This document shows positions 36,242-46,347 of a stretch of DNA of 64,000 nucleotides, one piece after another. The notes beneath the pieces are model-generated. The model was not told the DNA's origin. It was given only the letters and a program-made list of their open reading frames with translations, and did no database searches. Origin of the DNA: Acinetobacter lwoffii. GTDB taxonomy: Bacteria; Pseudomonadota; Gammaproteobacteria; Pseudomonadales; Moraxellaceae. The stretch spans positions 57,912 to 121,911 of the forward strand of contig NZ_JAMXXN010000009.1 of the NCBI RefSeq assembly GCF_024129435.1. The letters run 5' to 3'. The first letter of the stretch is position 1, and each line of letters begins with the position of its first letter. The position numbers and the translations under genes were made by a program.

Positions 36242-37877
36242 ATGCACGCTCCTTAAATGGTTGAATGCCGACACGGCGATAAGTATCGATAAACTCTTCA
36301 CCTTCCTGACGCAGGTCAAGATAAGTATTCAAAATTTCTTCTACGATATCTGGTACGACCTCGGCTGCAAATGATGGGCCAAGAATGTCACCAATCGACG
36401 CATCATGATCCGCATTTCCACCAAGCGTAATCTGGTAGAACTCAGCGCCTTTTTTGTCTACACCTAAAATACCGATGTTACCAACGTGGTGGTGACCACA
36501 GGCATTCATACAGCCTGAAATATTCAGATCCAGTTTACCTAGGTTATAAATCGTATCCAGATCATCAAAACGGCGTGAAATTGCTTCAGAAATCGGAATC
36601 GATTTCGCATTCGCCAATGAACAGAAATCACCGCCCGGGCAGCAAATAATGTCGGTCAAGAAACCGATATGCGCACGTGCCAGGTTGTTTTGGTCAAGGG
36701 TTTGCCATACAGCGAACAAATCTTTTTGTGGGACATCGACCAGGGAAATGTTTTGTTCATGCGTGGTACGCAGCTCACCGAAAGTGTACTGATCGGCAAG
36801 ATCTGCAATCAGGTTCATTTCTTCTGTGCTGACATCACCCGGTGCAATCCCGGCACGTTTCAGTGAAATCGTCACGATACGATAACCTTTCACTTTATGT
36901 GCATTGGTATTGATGTTGAACCACTGTTTGAATTTTGGATATTGTGCAAATAGTTCAGTGAAATCTTCATCTGCATAATCTTGGTAGTCAAATGGCGTGA
37001 AGTTCTCATCCATTTTCGCCAAGGTGTCTGCATCGATTTTCAGTGTTTTAATCGTATGCGCAAATTCAGCTTCAACTTTCTCGGCAAATACTGCTGGTGT
37101 TAAAGCTTTTACCAGAATCTTGATACGTGCTTTATATTTGTTGTCGCGACGGCCATGCAAGTTATACACACGAAGGACTGCTTCCAGATAAGCAATCAGG
37201 TCTTCACGCGGCAAGAACTCACGGATAAAGCTACCAATCACTGGCGTACGGCCGAGACCACCACCGACTTTGATTTTATAGCCCATTTCGCCTGCTTCAT
37301 TACGCACAATATACACACCGATATCGTGGAATGCAGTGGCTGCACGGTCAGTTTCTTCAAGCGCAGAGACTGCAATCTTGAATTTACGTGGCAAGAAAGC
37401 AAATTCCGGATGGAAGGTTGACCATTGACGGATCAATTCACAAGTCGGACGTGGATCGGCAATTTCACCTGCAACCACACCTGCATACTGATCCGTCGTG
37501 GTATTACGGATACAGTTACCTGAGGTCTGAATCGCATGCATTTGCACAGTGGCCAGTTCAGCCAGCATATCCGGCACATTTTCCAGCGCAGGCCAGTTAA
37601 ACTGGATGTTTTGACGGGTCGAAATATGCGCGTAGCCACGGTCATATTCTTTTGCCAAATCAGCCACTTTACGAAGTTGTTTTGAGTTCATCAAACCATA
37701 TGGCACGGCAATACGTAACATTGGCGCATAACGCTGTACGTACAGACCATTTTGCAGACGAAGCGGACGATACTCATCTTCAGTGAGTTTACCGGCTAAA
37801 TAACGTTCCGTTTGGTCACGGAACTGTGCAACACGTTCATTAATCAGTTGCTGATCAAAATCAGTATATAAATACAT
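36234..37877 (-). CDS. cysI: Sulfite (or nitrite) reductase hemoprotein, CysI type
   Basis: 547 residues with two ferredoxin-like repeats, YAHISTRQNIQFNWP and GELRTTHEQNISLVDVP, and the siroheme/[4Fe-4S] ligands CCPGGDFCSLANAKS and SGCMNACGHHH. It should reduce sulfite to sulfide in assimilation. No flavoprotein CysJ is adjacent; in this clade the electron donor is thought to be ferredoxin-like or a partner such as DUF934. Substrate specificity between sulfite and nitrite is not certain from sequence, but the DUF934 coupling favours sulfite. ATG at 37875-37877. Confidence 0.9.
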   Translation of the reverse strand: MYLYTDFDQQLINERVAQFRDQTERYLAGKLTEDEYRPLRLQNGLYVQRYAPMLRIAVPYGLMNSKQLRKVADLAKEYDRGYAHISTRQNIQFNWPALENVPDMLAELATVQMHAIQTSGNCIRNTTTDQYAGVVAGEIADPRPTCELIRQWSTFHPEFAFLPRKFKIAVSALEETDRAATAFHDIGVYIVRNEAGEMGYKIKVGGGLGRTPVIGSFIREFLPREDLIAYLEAVLRVYNLHGRRDNKYKARIKILVKALTPAVFAEKVEAEFAHTIKTLKIDADTLAKMDENFTPFDYQDYADEDFTELFAQYPKFKQWFNINTNAHKVKGYRIVTISLKRAGIAPGDVSTEEMNLIADLADQYTFGELRTTHEQNISLVDVPQKDLFAVWQTLDQNNLARAHIGFLTDIICCPGGDFCSLANAKSIPISEAISRRFDDLDTIYNLGKLDLNISGCMNACGHHHVGNIGILGVDKKGAEFYQITLGGNADHDASIGDILGPSFAAEVVPDIVEEILNTYLDLRQEGEEFIDTYRRVGIQPFKERAYA

Positions 37878-38131
37878 GGCGTACAGCTAGTAGTTTCTAT
37901 TATATCGCCGGCAAGGATAGCGAGATTGAACCTATCAATAAAATGCTTTTTATACATATTTCATAGCGGTTTTATTGATAAGCCTGACAAAGTTTCACGG
38001 ATCTCGGTATTTACAGCACTGGATTAAATTTAAAGTAATAATGATGAAAATCTTCAATTATTATTACTTATTTTCATATAGGAAAAATTTCCTCTCATTT
38101 CATTAATAATCTAATTAACACGTTAAGAATA

Positions 38132-39253
38132 TTACCAATTTTGACTTTCTCCCAATTGCTGTCCTACAAACTCATAGCGTATCGTAGAACGTGAAAATTT
38201 AATCGGACAAGCCAATTGTGCTTCGGTCTGCTGACTGCTGGATTTGAGTGGCACCTGTACTATCCATCCCCGCTGCTGAGCCAGATCAGAATGTAACGCT
38301 TCCTCAAGTCTGAGCACCGGTTCGACACAGACATCCAGCGCGGCAAACAGCATTTGCCATTCAGCTAATGACTTGGTCTTGATTTTATTCTGAATCGCCT
38401 GCTTCACCACAGCATGATCTTCAGCGGCATAAGAAGCGCCTTTGTCCAGGAGAATCGGCAGCTCTAAAGCCTGTGCCAGCCCCTGCATAAATGGTGGTTC
38501 CAGACTACCAATCGACAAATAACGCCCATCCTGGGTTTCATAATAATCATAGAAAGTTCCACCATTCAGATAGCCGGATTCTGGAGATTGATGCTGATTG
38601 CCAGCCAGACTGGCAGAAGCTGCCAGATTGCTCATCGTTACCACACAATCGGTCATGGAAATGTCAATGTACTGGCCTTTGCCACTTTGTTGGCGTTCAA
38701 TCACCGCGGCCAGAATCGCAATCACGGCATGCATGGAACCACCTGCAACATCGGCGACCTGAATTCCCAAGGCTGGTGGACCATTTTCAATCCGGCCACT
38801 GTGTCCGGCAATTCCGGACAAAGCCAGATAATTAATGTCGTGCCCTGCCTTATCTTTATATGTGCCAGTTTGGCCGTAACCGGTAATGGAACAGTAAATC
38901 AGTTTCGGATTAATTTCGCTTAAGGTTTGATAGTCTAGCCCAAGACGTTGCATTACACCGGGACGGAATTGCTCAATCACAATGTCATAATCTGCAATCT
39001 TGGATTTAACCAGTTCAATATTCGCAGGATCTTTCAAATCCAGTGCAACCGATTGCTTGTTTCGGTTCAAATAACTTTGTGAAGTGGCCTGTCCATTGGC
39101 AAAGGGTGGCATTAATCGCAACAGGTCCGGTCGGGTTGGTGATTCAATATGCACAACTTCTGCACCTAAATCAGCAAGATATAATGTGGCAAACGGGCCG
39201 GGTAAAAGTGTAGAAAAATCTAGGATTTTCAATCCTTTTAATGCATATGACAT
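38132..39253 (-). CDS. CaiB/BaiF CoA-transferase family, AMACR-like
   Basis: 373 residues. LKGLKILDFSTLLPGPFATLYLADLGAEVVHIE is the family start. GHDINYLALSG carries the His-Asp pair used by alpha-methylacyl-CoA racemases (1,1-proton transfer), and YLNRNKQSVALDL and EQFRPGVMQRLGLDY are conserved. It is therefore either a branched-acyl-CoA racemase or a class III CoA-transferase; the AMACR-type His-Asp slightly favours the first. No partner enzyme is adjacent. ATG at 39251-39253. Confidence 0.8.
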   Translation of the reverse strand: MSYALKGLKILDFSTLLPGPFATLYLADLGAEVVHIESPTRPDLLRLMPPFANGQATSQSYLNRNKQSVALDLKDPANIELVKSKIADYDIVIEQFRPGVMQRLGLDYQTLSEINPKLIYCSITGYGQTGTYKDKAGHDINYLALSGIAGHSGRIENGPPALGIQVADVAGGSMHAVIAILAAVIERQQSGKGQYIDISMTDCVVTMSNLAASASLAGNQHQSPESGYLNGGTFYDYYETQDGRYLSIGSLEPPFMQGLAQALELPILLDKGASYAAEDHAVVKQAIQNKIKTKSLAEWQMLFAALDVCVEPVLRLEEALHSDLAQQRGWIVQVPLKSSSQQTEAQLACPIKFSRSTIRYEFVGQQLGESQNW

Positions 39254-39466
39254 TGGAGTATTTGCTCTACTTATATTGCTTTTTTCAGCATCTTAGGCAC
39301 ATAAATGCATAAAAACAATGTCATGTTCAGCCATTTACCTTGATAGTTTCGGCAATCTAATATGTAAGAAAATGGCAAAGGTATTCTTGTAAATTGCCAT
39401 TGCTTTATTATTTTTCGTCATTTAGGTCAATTATTAGTGAACATTAAAGAGACTGAAGGATTAAAC

Positions 39467-40477
39467 ATGAGTCGTGATACGATCAGTATCCATTTCGTCA
39501 ATGCAGCTCTATCTGGCGTTAAACGTCTGGGCATGGATGTCGATACTTTATTGTCTCACGTCGGGATTGAAGCAGAGCTGCTGCATCAGCCCAAAGCCCG
39601 TATTTCGCCTGAACAATATACCCGCTTTATAAAAATGTTGTGGATGGTGACCCAAGACGAGCATGTCGGCTTTGACAAACAGCAACGCCGTTTGGGTACG
39701 TTTGCGATCATGTGCCAGCTGATTATTCATGCCAAAACTCTGGGTGATGCACTGGAACTGTCTTCCCAGTTCTACAAACTCTTTGGTGATGACTGGTCGG
39801 TGACTCTGGAACGCGACAAACACGAAGCCCGTCTGGTACCACTCATTCCAAACGCAATGGATCCGGATCATTTCATTACTGAAAGCATGCTGATGATCTG
39901 GCATGGCTTAGCGTCTTGGCTCATTGAACGTCGCCTGCCACTGGAACGCGTGCATTTTAGCTATCCTCGTCCAGACCATGCCGATGAATATGATGCCTTA
40001 TTCTTTGCGCCGGTAATGCAGTTCGATATGCCACGTACCGAAATCACTTTTGCTGCGGATTATCTGGATTTGCCAATTCGCCAGAATGAAGAAACTCTGG
40101 AAGAATTTTTGAAAGCAGCGCCGGCCCAACTGCTGGTGAAATTCAAAAATACCAACTCACTGACTTCACGTATTCGTGATGTACTGAAAAGCCAGATTGG
40201 CGAAGAAATGCCGACATTAAACGATGTCGCGTCGATGCTTTATCTATCACCGCAAACTTTGCGTCGCCGTCTGGCAGCCGAAGGTAAAAGCTATCAAGGT
40301 GTGAAAGATGCCCTGCGCCGTGATGCCGCGATTCACTTATTACTTAATCCGGATCTGACCCTTGAAGATGTCGCACAACAAGTCGGTTTCAGTGAAACCA
40401 GTACTTTCCACCGTGCCTTCAAGAAATGGACTGGTGTAACCCCGGGTCTGTATCGTCAATTACATGGCTATCATTAA
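39467..40477 (+). CDS. AraC-family regulator with arabinose-binding-like sensor domain
   Basis: 336 residues from the ATG at 39467 (AGGA 7 bases upstream; a GTG at 39437 is less likely). The N-terminal half fits the PF12625-type sensor (LHQPKARISPEQYTRFIKMLW, FGTFAIM-like core). The C-terminal half is an AraC HTH pair: MLYLSPQTLRRRLAAEGKSYQ and LEDVAQQVGFSETSTFHRAFKKWTGVTPG. Regulators of this OruR/VirS-like type control neighbouring catabolic genes. A terminator and then a thiolase-FadB-like pair lie downstream, making these the likely targets by position only. Confidence 0.88.
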   Translation: MSRDTISIHFVNAALSGVKRLGMDVDTLLSHVGIEAELLHQPKARISPEQYTRFIKMLWMVTQDEHVGFDKQQRRLGTFAIMCQLIIHAKTLGDALELSSQFYKLFGDDWSVTLERDKHEARLVPLIPNAMDPDHFITESMLMIWHGLASWLIERRLPLERVHFSYPRPDHADEYDALFFAPVMQFDMPRTEITFAADYLDLPIRQNEETLEEFLKAAPAQLLVKFKNTNSLTSRIRDVLKSQIGEEMPTLNDVASMLYLSPQTLRRRLAAEGKSYQGVKDALRRDAAIHLLLNPDLTLEDVAQQVGFSETSTFHRAFKKWTGVTPGLYRQLHGYH

Positions 40478-40525
40478 TCAAATGATGTTGCGAAATAACA
40501 TTTAATAATAAAACCAGTTCTCTCC

Positions 40526-40551
40526 GCCTAAGCCTTCGCTTAGGCTTTTTT
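40526..40551 (+). terminator. Terminator of the AraC-type gene
   Basis: GCCTAAGC/GCTTAGGC stem, loop CTTC, T-run. Confidence 0.9.
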
Positions 40552-40674
40552 ATAACTAAAATTGGCTAAATCGCTCAAATGATCTGACTCGTTCTCGTCA
40601 TTGCACTTCAAAAATTAAGTATTACACTCGAGTCATTAGAATAATTTTCATCAAATCAATAAAAGGGACATGCT

Positions 40675-41880
40675 ATGAGCGAGGCATATATTATTGACGC
40701 CATTCGTACGCCACGCGGAAAAGGCAAAAAAGATGGATCTTTACATCAGGTAAAACCCATTTCATTACTGACTGGTTTACTCAACGAACTTCAGGCACGT
40801 CATCAATTTGATACCTCAAAAGTGGATGATATCGTGCTCGGTTGTGTCACCCCAATTGGTGATCAGGGTGCCGATATTGCCAAAACAGCTGCCATCGCTG
40901 CCGGCTGGGACAATGATGTAGCGGGTGTGCAAATTAACCGTTTTTGCGCTTCCGGTCTGGAAGCGGTTAATCTGGCCGCACAAAAAGTCCGTTCGGGCTG
41001 GGAAGATCTGGTCGTTGCAGGTGGAGTCGAATCCATGTCCCGCGTGCCAATGGGTTCCGACGGTGGGCCTTGGGCACTGGACCCTGAAACCAATATGGCC
41101 TGTGACTTTATTCCGCAAGGCATAGGCGCAGATTTGATTGCCACGATTGACGGTTATAGCCGTGCAGATGTAGATCAGTTTGCCGAACAATCACAAAAGA
41201 AAGCAGCTGCTGCTCAAGCCAATGGTTATTTCAACGCCTCTGTTATCCCGGTAAAAGACAAAGCTGGTGTAATAATTCTGGACAAAGATGAATTTATCAA
41301 ACCGACAACGACCGCAGAAGGCTTGGGCAAACTCAATCCAAGTTTCGCCATCATGGGGCAAATGGGCTTTGATGCAATTGCCCTGCAAAAATATCCTGAA
41401 GTCGGTGCTATCAATCATGTGCATCATGCCGGGAATTCTTCAGGCATTGTCGATGGTGCAGCGGTGGTTTTGATCGCATCGGAACAAGCAGTAAAAGAAC
41501 AAGGTCTGAAGCCACGTGCCAAAGTGCTGGCCACTGCACTGGTCGGTGCAGATCCAACCATTATGCTGACTGGCCCTGCCCCGGCTGCTCGTAAGGCCTT
41601 GGCTAAGGCGGGTTTAACCATTGATGATATTGACCTGTTTGAAGTTAATGAAGCCTTTGCTGCAGTGGTGATGCGCTTTATCAATGAGATGAAGGTTGAT
41701 TCTGCTAAGGTGAATGTCAACGGCGGTGCAATTGCCATGGGACATCCACTCGGTGCGACTGGAGCCATGATTTTAGGCACTTTGCTGGATGAGCTGGAAC
41801 GCCAGGGGAAAAAACGCGGTCTGGCTACACTTTGTGTCGGTGGCGGCATGGGCATCGCCACCATTATTGAACTGGTTTAA
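40675..41880 (+). CDS. Acetyl-CoA C-acyltransferase (FadA-like thiolase)
   Basis: 401 residues. The active site is Cys91 ([10 protein letters not shown]), His357 (GHPLGATG) and Cys387 (CVGGGMG). The start [21 protein letters not shown] and the [18 protein letters not shown] segment are those of degradative FadA-type thiolases that cleave 3-ketoacyl-CoA. The start is behind GGGAC. It lies 11 bases before a FadB-like multifunctional gene, so the pair forms a beta-oxidation module. Substrate chain length is unknown. Confidence 0.9.
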   Translation: MSEAYIIDAIRTPRGKGKKDGSLHQVKPISLLTGLLNELQARHQFDTSKVDDIVLGCVTPIGDQGADIAKTAAIAAGWDNDVAGVQINRFCASGLEAVNLAAQKVRSGWEDLVVAGGVESMSRVPMGSDGGPWALDPETNMACDFIPQGIGADLIATIDGYSRADVDQFAEQSQKKAAAAQANGYFNASVIPVKDKAGVIILDKDEFIKPTTTAEGLGKLNPSFAIMGQMGFDAIALQKYPEVGAINHVHHAGNSSGIVDGAAVVLIASEQAVKEQGLKPRAKVLATALVGADPTIMLTGPAPAARKALAKAGLTIDDIDLFEVNEAFAAVVMRFINEMKVDSAKVNVNGGAIAMGHPLGATGAMILGTLLDELERQGKKRGLATLCVGGGMGIATIIELV

Positions 41881-41891
41881 GGAGAAAAACA

Positions 41892-44027
41892 ATGAGCGCA
41901 ATTCAGTTTGAAAAAAATGCCGACAATATTGTTATTTTAACTTTTGATTCTCCAAACCAGTCTGCCAATACCATGAATGCAGATTTTCGTGCTGCCTTGG
42001 CTGAAACTGTAGAAAAACTTAAAGCCGATGAAAACATTAGCGGTATCATTTTCCGGTCTGCGAAAAAAACCTTCTTTGCTGGCGGCGATCTGGATGAACT
42101 GATTCAAGCCACGCCTGAGCATGCGACTGAATTCTTCAACATGATTGAAGAGATGAAAGCACAAATGCGCTATATCGAAACTCGTGGCATTCCTGTCGTT
42201 GCTGCCTTGAATGGTACGGCGCTTGGCGGTGGCTGGGAAATTGCCCTGTGTGCCCATTATCGTATTGCCCTGAATGACCCTAAAAGCAAATTTGGCCTGC
42301 CTGAAGTCACACTCGGATTATTACCTGGTGGTGGTGGTATCGTCCGCATGATCCGTCTGCTCGGTCTGCAAAATGCCTTTCCCTTATTGATAGAAGGCAA
42401 ACAGTTTGGAGTCGATAAAACCAGATCTTTAGGGTTGATTCATGAGATCGCAGACAGTACAGATGAATTGCTAGAAAAGGCCATTGCCTGGATCAAAGCC
42501 AATCCAAAATCTCAGCAGCCATTCGATGTAAAAGGCTATAAAATTCCGGGTGGTAGCCCTTCGACACCAGCAGTTGCACAGATGCTGGCAATTGCTCCGG
42601 CGATGCTGCGCGATAAAACCAAAGGCTGCTACCCTGCACCTGAAGCGATCATGTCGGCTGCGGTAGAAGGTGCACAGGTCGATGTCGATACTGCCCTGAC
42701 CATTGAATCGCGTTACTTTACTTATTTGGCGACCGGTCAAATTTCTAAAAATATGATTGGCACTTTCTGGCATGGTCTGAATGCAATCAAGTCCGGCGCC
42801 AGTCGCCCTCAAGGTCTTGAAAGGTGGAAAGCCACTAAAGTCGGTATTCTAGGTGCGGGTATGATGGGTGCTGGGATCGCCTATGCCACTGCCAGCAAAG
42901 GCATTCCTGTAGTATTAAAAGATATTTCAATTGAAGCAGCTGAAAAAGGCAAAGCCTATAGCCAGAAACTGCTGGATAAAAAATTCGCTCAAGGGCGTTT
43001 ATCAGCCGAGAAACGAGATCAGGTTTTAAGCCTGATTCAAACAACTGCATCTAATGCAGATCTAGCCGGTTGCGACCTGATCATTGAAGCAGTTTTTGAA
43101 AATCCCGCACTCAAGGCTCAAGTTACGCAAGAGGCAGAACAATATCTTGCCAGCAACGGCGTAATGGCTTCGAATACCTCGACCCTGCCAATTACAGAGT
43201 TAGCCCAGGCTTCAAAAAATGATCAGAACTTTATCGGCCTGCATTTCTTCAGTCCGGTCGATAAAATGCAGTTGGTGGAAATTATCAAAGGTAAAAATAC
43301 CTCGGCAGAAACGCTGGCCAAAGCTTTCGATTTCGTGCAGCAGATTGGCAAATTACCGATTGTGGTGAATGACAGCCGGGGATTCTTTACCAGCCGCGTG
43401 TTTGGTACCTTTGTGCAGGAAGGTTTACGCCTGCTGGCAGAAGGTGTACATCCGGCGCGAATTGAAATGGCTGCACTCAAAGCCGGTATGCCGGTGGGCC
43501 CGTTGGCGATTCAGGATGAAGTGTCCTTGACCCTGTCTGAACATGTAGCCAATGAAAGATACAAAGCTTTAGAAGTACAAGGTCAGACCATCACTAAATC
43601 ACCTGCGGATGAGGTGATTTATAGCATGATTCACGAATTTAACCGTAAAGGTAAGGCTTCAGGCGCAGGTTTTTATGATTATCCGGCCGATGCCAAAAAG
43701 CAGCTCTGGTCTGGTCTCAGCCACTGGAAAAAAGACAACGATATTTCTGAACAGGAAATGATTGACCGTTTCCTGTTTGTACAGGCACTGGATACGGTTC
43801 GCTGTCTGGAAGAAGGTGTCCTGGAATCTGTGGTCGATGCCAATGTGGGTTCCATTTTTGGTATTGGCTTTGCCGCCTGGACGGGCGGTGCAGTACAATT
43901 CCTGAATCAGTATGGTTTGGCCAAAGCCGTGACCCGTGCCAAGGTACTTGAAAATAAATATGGCGAACGCTTCAAAGCCCCACAACTCCTCAAAGATAGC
44001 GCAGCACACGCCCAGCCGATTCAATAA
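41892..44027 (+). CDS. fadB: Multifunctional enoyl-CoA hydratase / 3-hydroxyacyl-CoA dehydrogenase
   Basis: 711 residues. The N-terminal crotonase half contains SAKKTFFAGGDLDELI, LNGTALGGGWEIALC and FGLPEVTLGLLPGGGG (oxyanion and catalytic Glu). The Rossmann domain starts at about residue 317 with GILGAGMMGAG, and LHFFSPVDKM holds the dehydrogenase His. It catalyses hydration and NAD-dependent oxidation of enoyl-CoAs. It is the FadB/FadJ type and pairs with the thiolase 11 bases upstream. ATG at 41892 behind GGAG. The symbol is by family, since FadB and FadJ cannot be separated here. A terminator follows. Confidence 0.88.
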   Translation: MSAIQFEKNADNIVILTFDSPNQSANTMNADFRAALAETVEKLKADENISGIIFRSAKKTFFAGGDLDELIQATPEHATEFFNMIEEMKAQMRYIETRGIPVVAALNGTALGGGWEIALCAHYRIALNDPKSKFGLPEVTLGLLPGGGGIVRMIRLLGLQNAFPLLIEGKQFGVDKTRSLGLIHEIADSTDELLEKAIAWIKANPKSQQPFDVKGYKIPGGSPSTPAVAQMLAIAPAMLRDKTKGCYPAPEAIMSAAVEGAQVDVDTALTIESRYFTYLATGQISKNMIGTFWHGLNAIKSGASRPQGLERWKATKVGILGAGMMGAGIAYATASKGIPVVLKDISIEAAEKGKAYSQKLLDKKFAQGRLSAEKRDQVLSLIQTTASNADLAGCDLIIEAVFENPALKAQVTQEAEQYLASNGVMASNTSTLPITELAQASKNDQNFIGLHFFSPVDKMQLVEIIKGKNTSAETLAKAFDFVQQIGKLPIVVNDSRGFFTSRVFGTFVQEGLRLLAEGVHPARIEMAALKAGMPVGPLAIQDEVSLTLSEHVANERYKALEVQGQTITKSPADEVIYSMIHEFNRKGKASGAGFYDYPADAKKQLWSGLSHWKKDNDISEQEMIDRFLFVQALDTVRCLEEGVLESVVDANVGSIFGIGFAAWTGGAVQFLNQYGLAKAVTRAKVLENKYGERFKAPQLLKDSAAHAQPIQ

Positions 44028-44042
44028 TTTGAGCACTTAAAT

Positions 44043-44070
44043 AAAAAGAGGAACGTGTTTCCTCTTTTTT
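44043..44070 (+). terminator. Terminator of the thiolase-fadB unit
   Basis: AAAAAGAGGAA/TTCCTCTTTTTT stem with T-run, 16 bases after the stop. Confidence 0.88.
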
Positions 44071-44188
44071 ATCTTCTGGATTTGCTTCATGCACTGGATA
44101 GACTCATCTGACGACAGATTTCGATCTGCTTTTTGATCAATTTATGTTATAAAGTTACATAAGTTTGATATCCACGTGGGTAAGACCT

Positions 44189-44536
44189 ATGACTGATCAC
44201 AGTTCACCTGAAAAATCTCCTTGGGGTTGGAAAGCACTTATTATCTTCTGTATTTTAGGTGGATTATTCATGCTTATTTTTTGGCTCGCGATAAGTAATG
44301 AGCCGGATTACATGCCAAGCCAGCAAAATAAACAGACTACCCAGCAACACGCTTTTAAAAATGCGCCTACGATGTCTCCAGAAGCCATTGCCAAAGCTCA
44401 GGCGGATCGTGAAGCACGTGAAGCTGCCAATGTGGCTCCTACAGATACGACAGCCGCTGAGCATCATATGTCAGCTGAAGAACATGCCAACATGGATAAT
44501 GCCGAGCACAGCTCAAATCCAGCACATGGCCACTGA
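44189..44536 (+). CDS. Single-TM protein with His/Glu-rich tail
   Basis: 115 residues from the ATG at 44189; a TTG at 44165 in the same frame is possible. A short polar N-terminus is followed by one membrane segment (KALIIFCILGGLFMLIFWLAI). The rest is polar and low-complexity, rich in Gln, Ala, Glu and His (AEHHMSAEEHANMDNAEH, ending PAHGH). The His-rich tail could bind metal, which is only a guess from composition. No family recognised. It has its own terminator. Confidence 0.65.
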   Translation: MTDHSSPEKSPWGWKALIIFCILGGLFMLIFWLAISNEPDYMPSQQNKQTTQQHAFKNAPTMSPEAIAKAQADREAREAANVAPTDTTAAEHHMSAEEHANMDNAEHSSNPAHGH

Positions 44537-44556
44537 TCCAGATTCAGGCTATGCAT

Positions 44557-44586
44557 CAAAAAGCGAGGTCAATGCCTCGCTTTTTT
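44557..44586 (+). terminator. Terminator of the His-rich membrane protein gene
   Basis: AAAAAGCGAGG/CCTCGCTTTTTT stem, 6-nt loop. Confidence 0.88.
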
Positions 44587-44605
44587 ATATTTGAATGGCT
44601 GAAAA

Positions 44606-45037
44606 TTAAAGCTTTAAATACATATCAATATGTGGAATGCCACAATCCAGATATTCCTCGCCTTGAGCTTTAAATCCCAGCGCTTGATAGAAGCCAATGG
44701 CATGTACTTGTGAAGACAGCTTGACCAACTCACGCTGCTCGGTACGCGCATAGTCAATCACGGCCTGCATCAAGCGCTGACCAACACCTAAACCGCGTGC
44801 TGTGGTTAGGACTGCAACCCGACCGATACTATTATTTGACAATAATCGTGCTGTAGCAATCGCCTGATCCTGCTGAAAAACAATGAAATGTACAGCAACC
44901 GCATCTTCAGCATCCCACTCATCTTCAGCTGCAATATGCTGTTCTTGAATAAACACAGCTTCACGAATCACTTTGGCATATTCTGCCAAATCCTTCCAGC
45001 TCCCGAAAATTATTTTAAGTTCTGGACTATTTAGCAT
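44606..45037 (-). CDS. GNAT family N-acetyltransferase
   Basis: 143 residues. The acetyl-CoA motif is RVAVLTTARGLGVGQRLMQAVID, followed by LSSQVHAIGFYQALGFKAQGEEYLDCGIPHIDMYL, the pattern of the YjcF/ElaA-like GNAT branch. The substrate is unknown. The ATG (45035-45037) lies inside the end of the upstream methyltransferase gene (7-bp overlap), so the two are translationally coupled. Confidence 0.88.
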   Translation of the reverse strand: MLNSPELKIIFGSWKDLAEYAKVIREAVFIQEQHIAAEDEWDAEDAVAVHFIVFQQDQAIATARLLSNNSIGRVAVLTTARGLGVGQRLMQAVIDYARTEQRELVKLSSQVHAIGFYQALGFKAQGEEYLDCGIPHIDMYLKL

Positions 45038-46254
45038 TTAGATCCGATTCCCTGCTGATCCCATTGATCATTAAGCAACAATTCCAGTGAATGTTTCTGG
45101 ATCCCATACATCTCTTTTAAGGCCTGGATTTGTGCCAGAACCGCCTGATCAGGTTGTTGATAGTCTTTGCGTTTTGTCGCCAGAATCATTTTATTTTTAC
45201 TGGTATGTTCTAGCGCCACAAATTCAAAAACTTTGGTTTCATAACCATAAGCTTTGAGTAGTAAAGCACGTATGGTATCGGTCAGCATTTCGGCCTGCTG
45301 TCCCGCATGAATACCGAATTGCAACATCGGACTGAGGACTTTCGGTGCTTGTAATTGTGGACGCAATTCCTTATGACAACACGGTGCACACATGATCATC
45401 TGCGCATTCAGGCGAATGCCACTATGAATCGCAAAATCTGTTGCTACATCACAGGCATGTAAGGCAATCATCACATCCAGACGTTCTGGCGCATAAGTAC
45501 GCACATCCCCCTGGAAAAAGTCCAGCTGATCAAAACCAGATTGCTGCGCGACATTCTGGCAGAATTCAACCATTTTCGGATTAAGCTCTACCCCCGTGAC
45601 ATGCGGCGTTTGACCATGTTTTTGCATATAGTCATATAAAGCACAGGTCAGATAGCCTTTACCCGAACCAAAATCCACCACGCGCAGGCCTTCGGCTTGT
45701 GGCTTAATCTGCGCCAGGGCACCTGAGAAAATTTCCACAAACTTATTAATCTGCTTCCATTTGCGCGCCATGCTCGGAATAATTTGCGCTTTTTGATCGG
45801 TAATCCCGAGATGCTGGAGAAAGATACTGTCCTGATCGACAAAACGTTGTTTAATCCGGTCATGACCTTGTTCAGCAGGCTTCGCCTGATTCATCGCTAC
45901 TTTATGTTTACTGCGCGTTAACATGGCTTTTTTCTTGTTTTTTTTCAGCTGTAATTCTTCATCGACGGTGATCAGATTGGCTTGTTTGCAACACGCCAGT
46001 AGTGAAGTAACCTGAAATAATGCTTCATCCAAAGGATAATTCTTGGTGACATCCTGCGTCTTGTAACGATACAGGCAGCTCAATACGCGCTGTTCATTTA
46101 ATGTAATGACTCGCAAGGTCATTTTTTCTAAATCCTGCAGTTCACCTTTATACTGGCTTAAGATCAGGCGATCAAATTGATCCCTTTCAACAGCTTGCTG
46201 AAAGGTGTCCAAGAATTGCTGTTCCTGATCTGAGAGAGTTGCCAACGTTGACAT
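45031..46254 (-). CDS. Class I SAM-dependent methyltransferase (METTL25/GSTCD-like domain)
   Basis: 407 residues from the ATG at 46252-46254 (AGG about 8 bases upstream). The N-terminal third is helical and basic (KKNKKKAMLTRSKHK). The SAM-binding core is VVDFGSGKGYLTCALYDY with VTGVELNPKMVEF. MIALHACDVATDFAI and MCAPCCHKELR are characteristic of the methyltransferase-32 type group. The CCH pair may bind metal. The target (RNA or protein) is not known. It overlaps the GNAT gene. Confidence 0.75.
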   Translation of the reverse strand: MSTLATLSDQEQQFLDTFQQAVERDQFDRLILSQYKGELQDLEKMTLRVITLNEQRVLSCLYRYKTQDVTKNYPLDEALFQVTSLLACCKQANLITVDEELQLKKNKKKAMLTRSKHKVAMNQAKPAEQGHDRIKQRFVDQDSIFLQHLGITDQKAQIIPSMARKWKQINKFVEIFSGALAQIKPQAEGLRVVDFGSGKGYLTCALYDYMQKHGQTPHVTGVELNPKMVEFCQNVAQQSGFDQLDFFQGDVRTYAPERLDVMIALHACDVATDFAIHSGIRLNAQMIMCAPCCHKELRPQLQAPKVLSPMLQFGIHAGQQAEMLTDTIRALLLKAYGYETKVFEFVALEHTSKNKMILATKRKDYQQPDQAVLAQIQALKEMYGIQKHSLELLLNDQWDQQGIGSKC

Positions 46255-46347
46255 AGATAAAACCTGAAATGAATTGCGCATCAAGTTTAAATCTTCTTAA
46301 CCTAAAAGCAAAATTGAATTACTATACAAGTGTATATTTGAAGAAGA

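Noticed and set aside
43659..44036. Leftward 125-codon frame over the end of the fadB-like gene
   Set aside because: Antisense shadow of a strongly conserved coding region.
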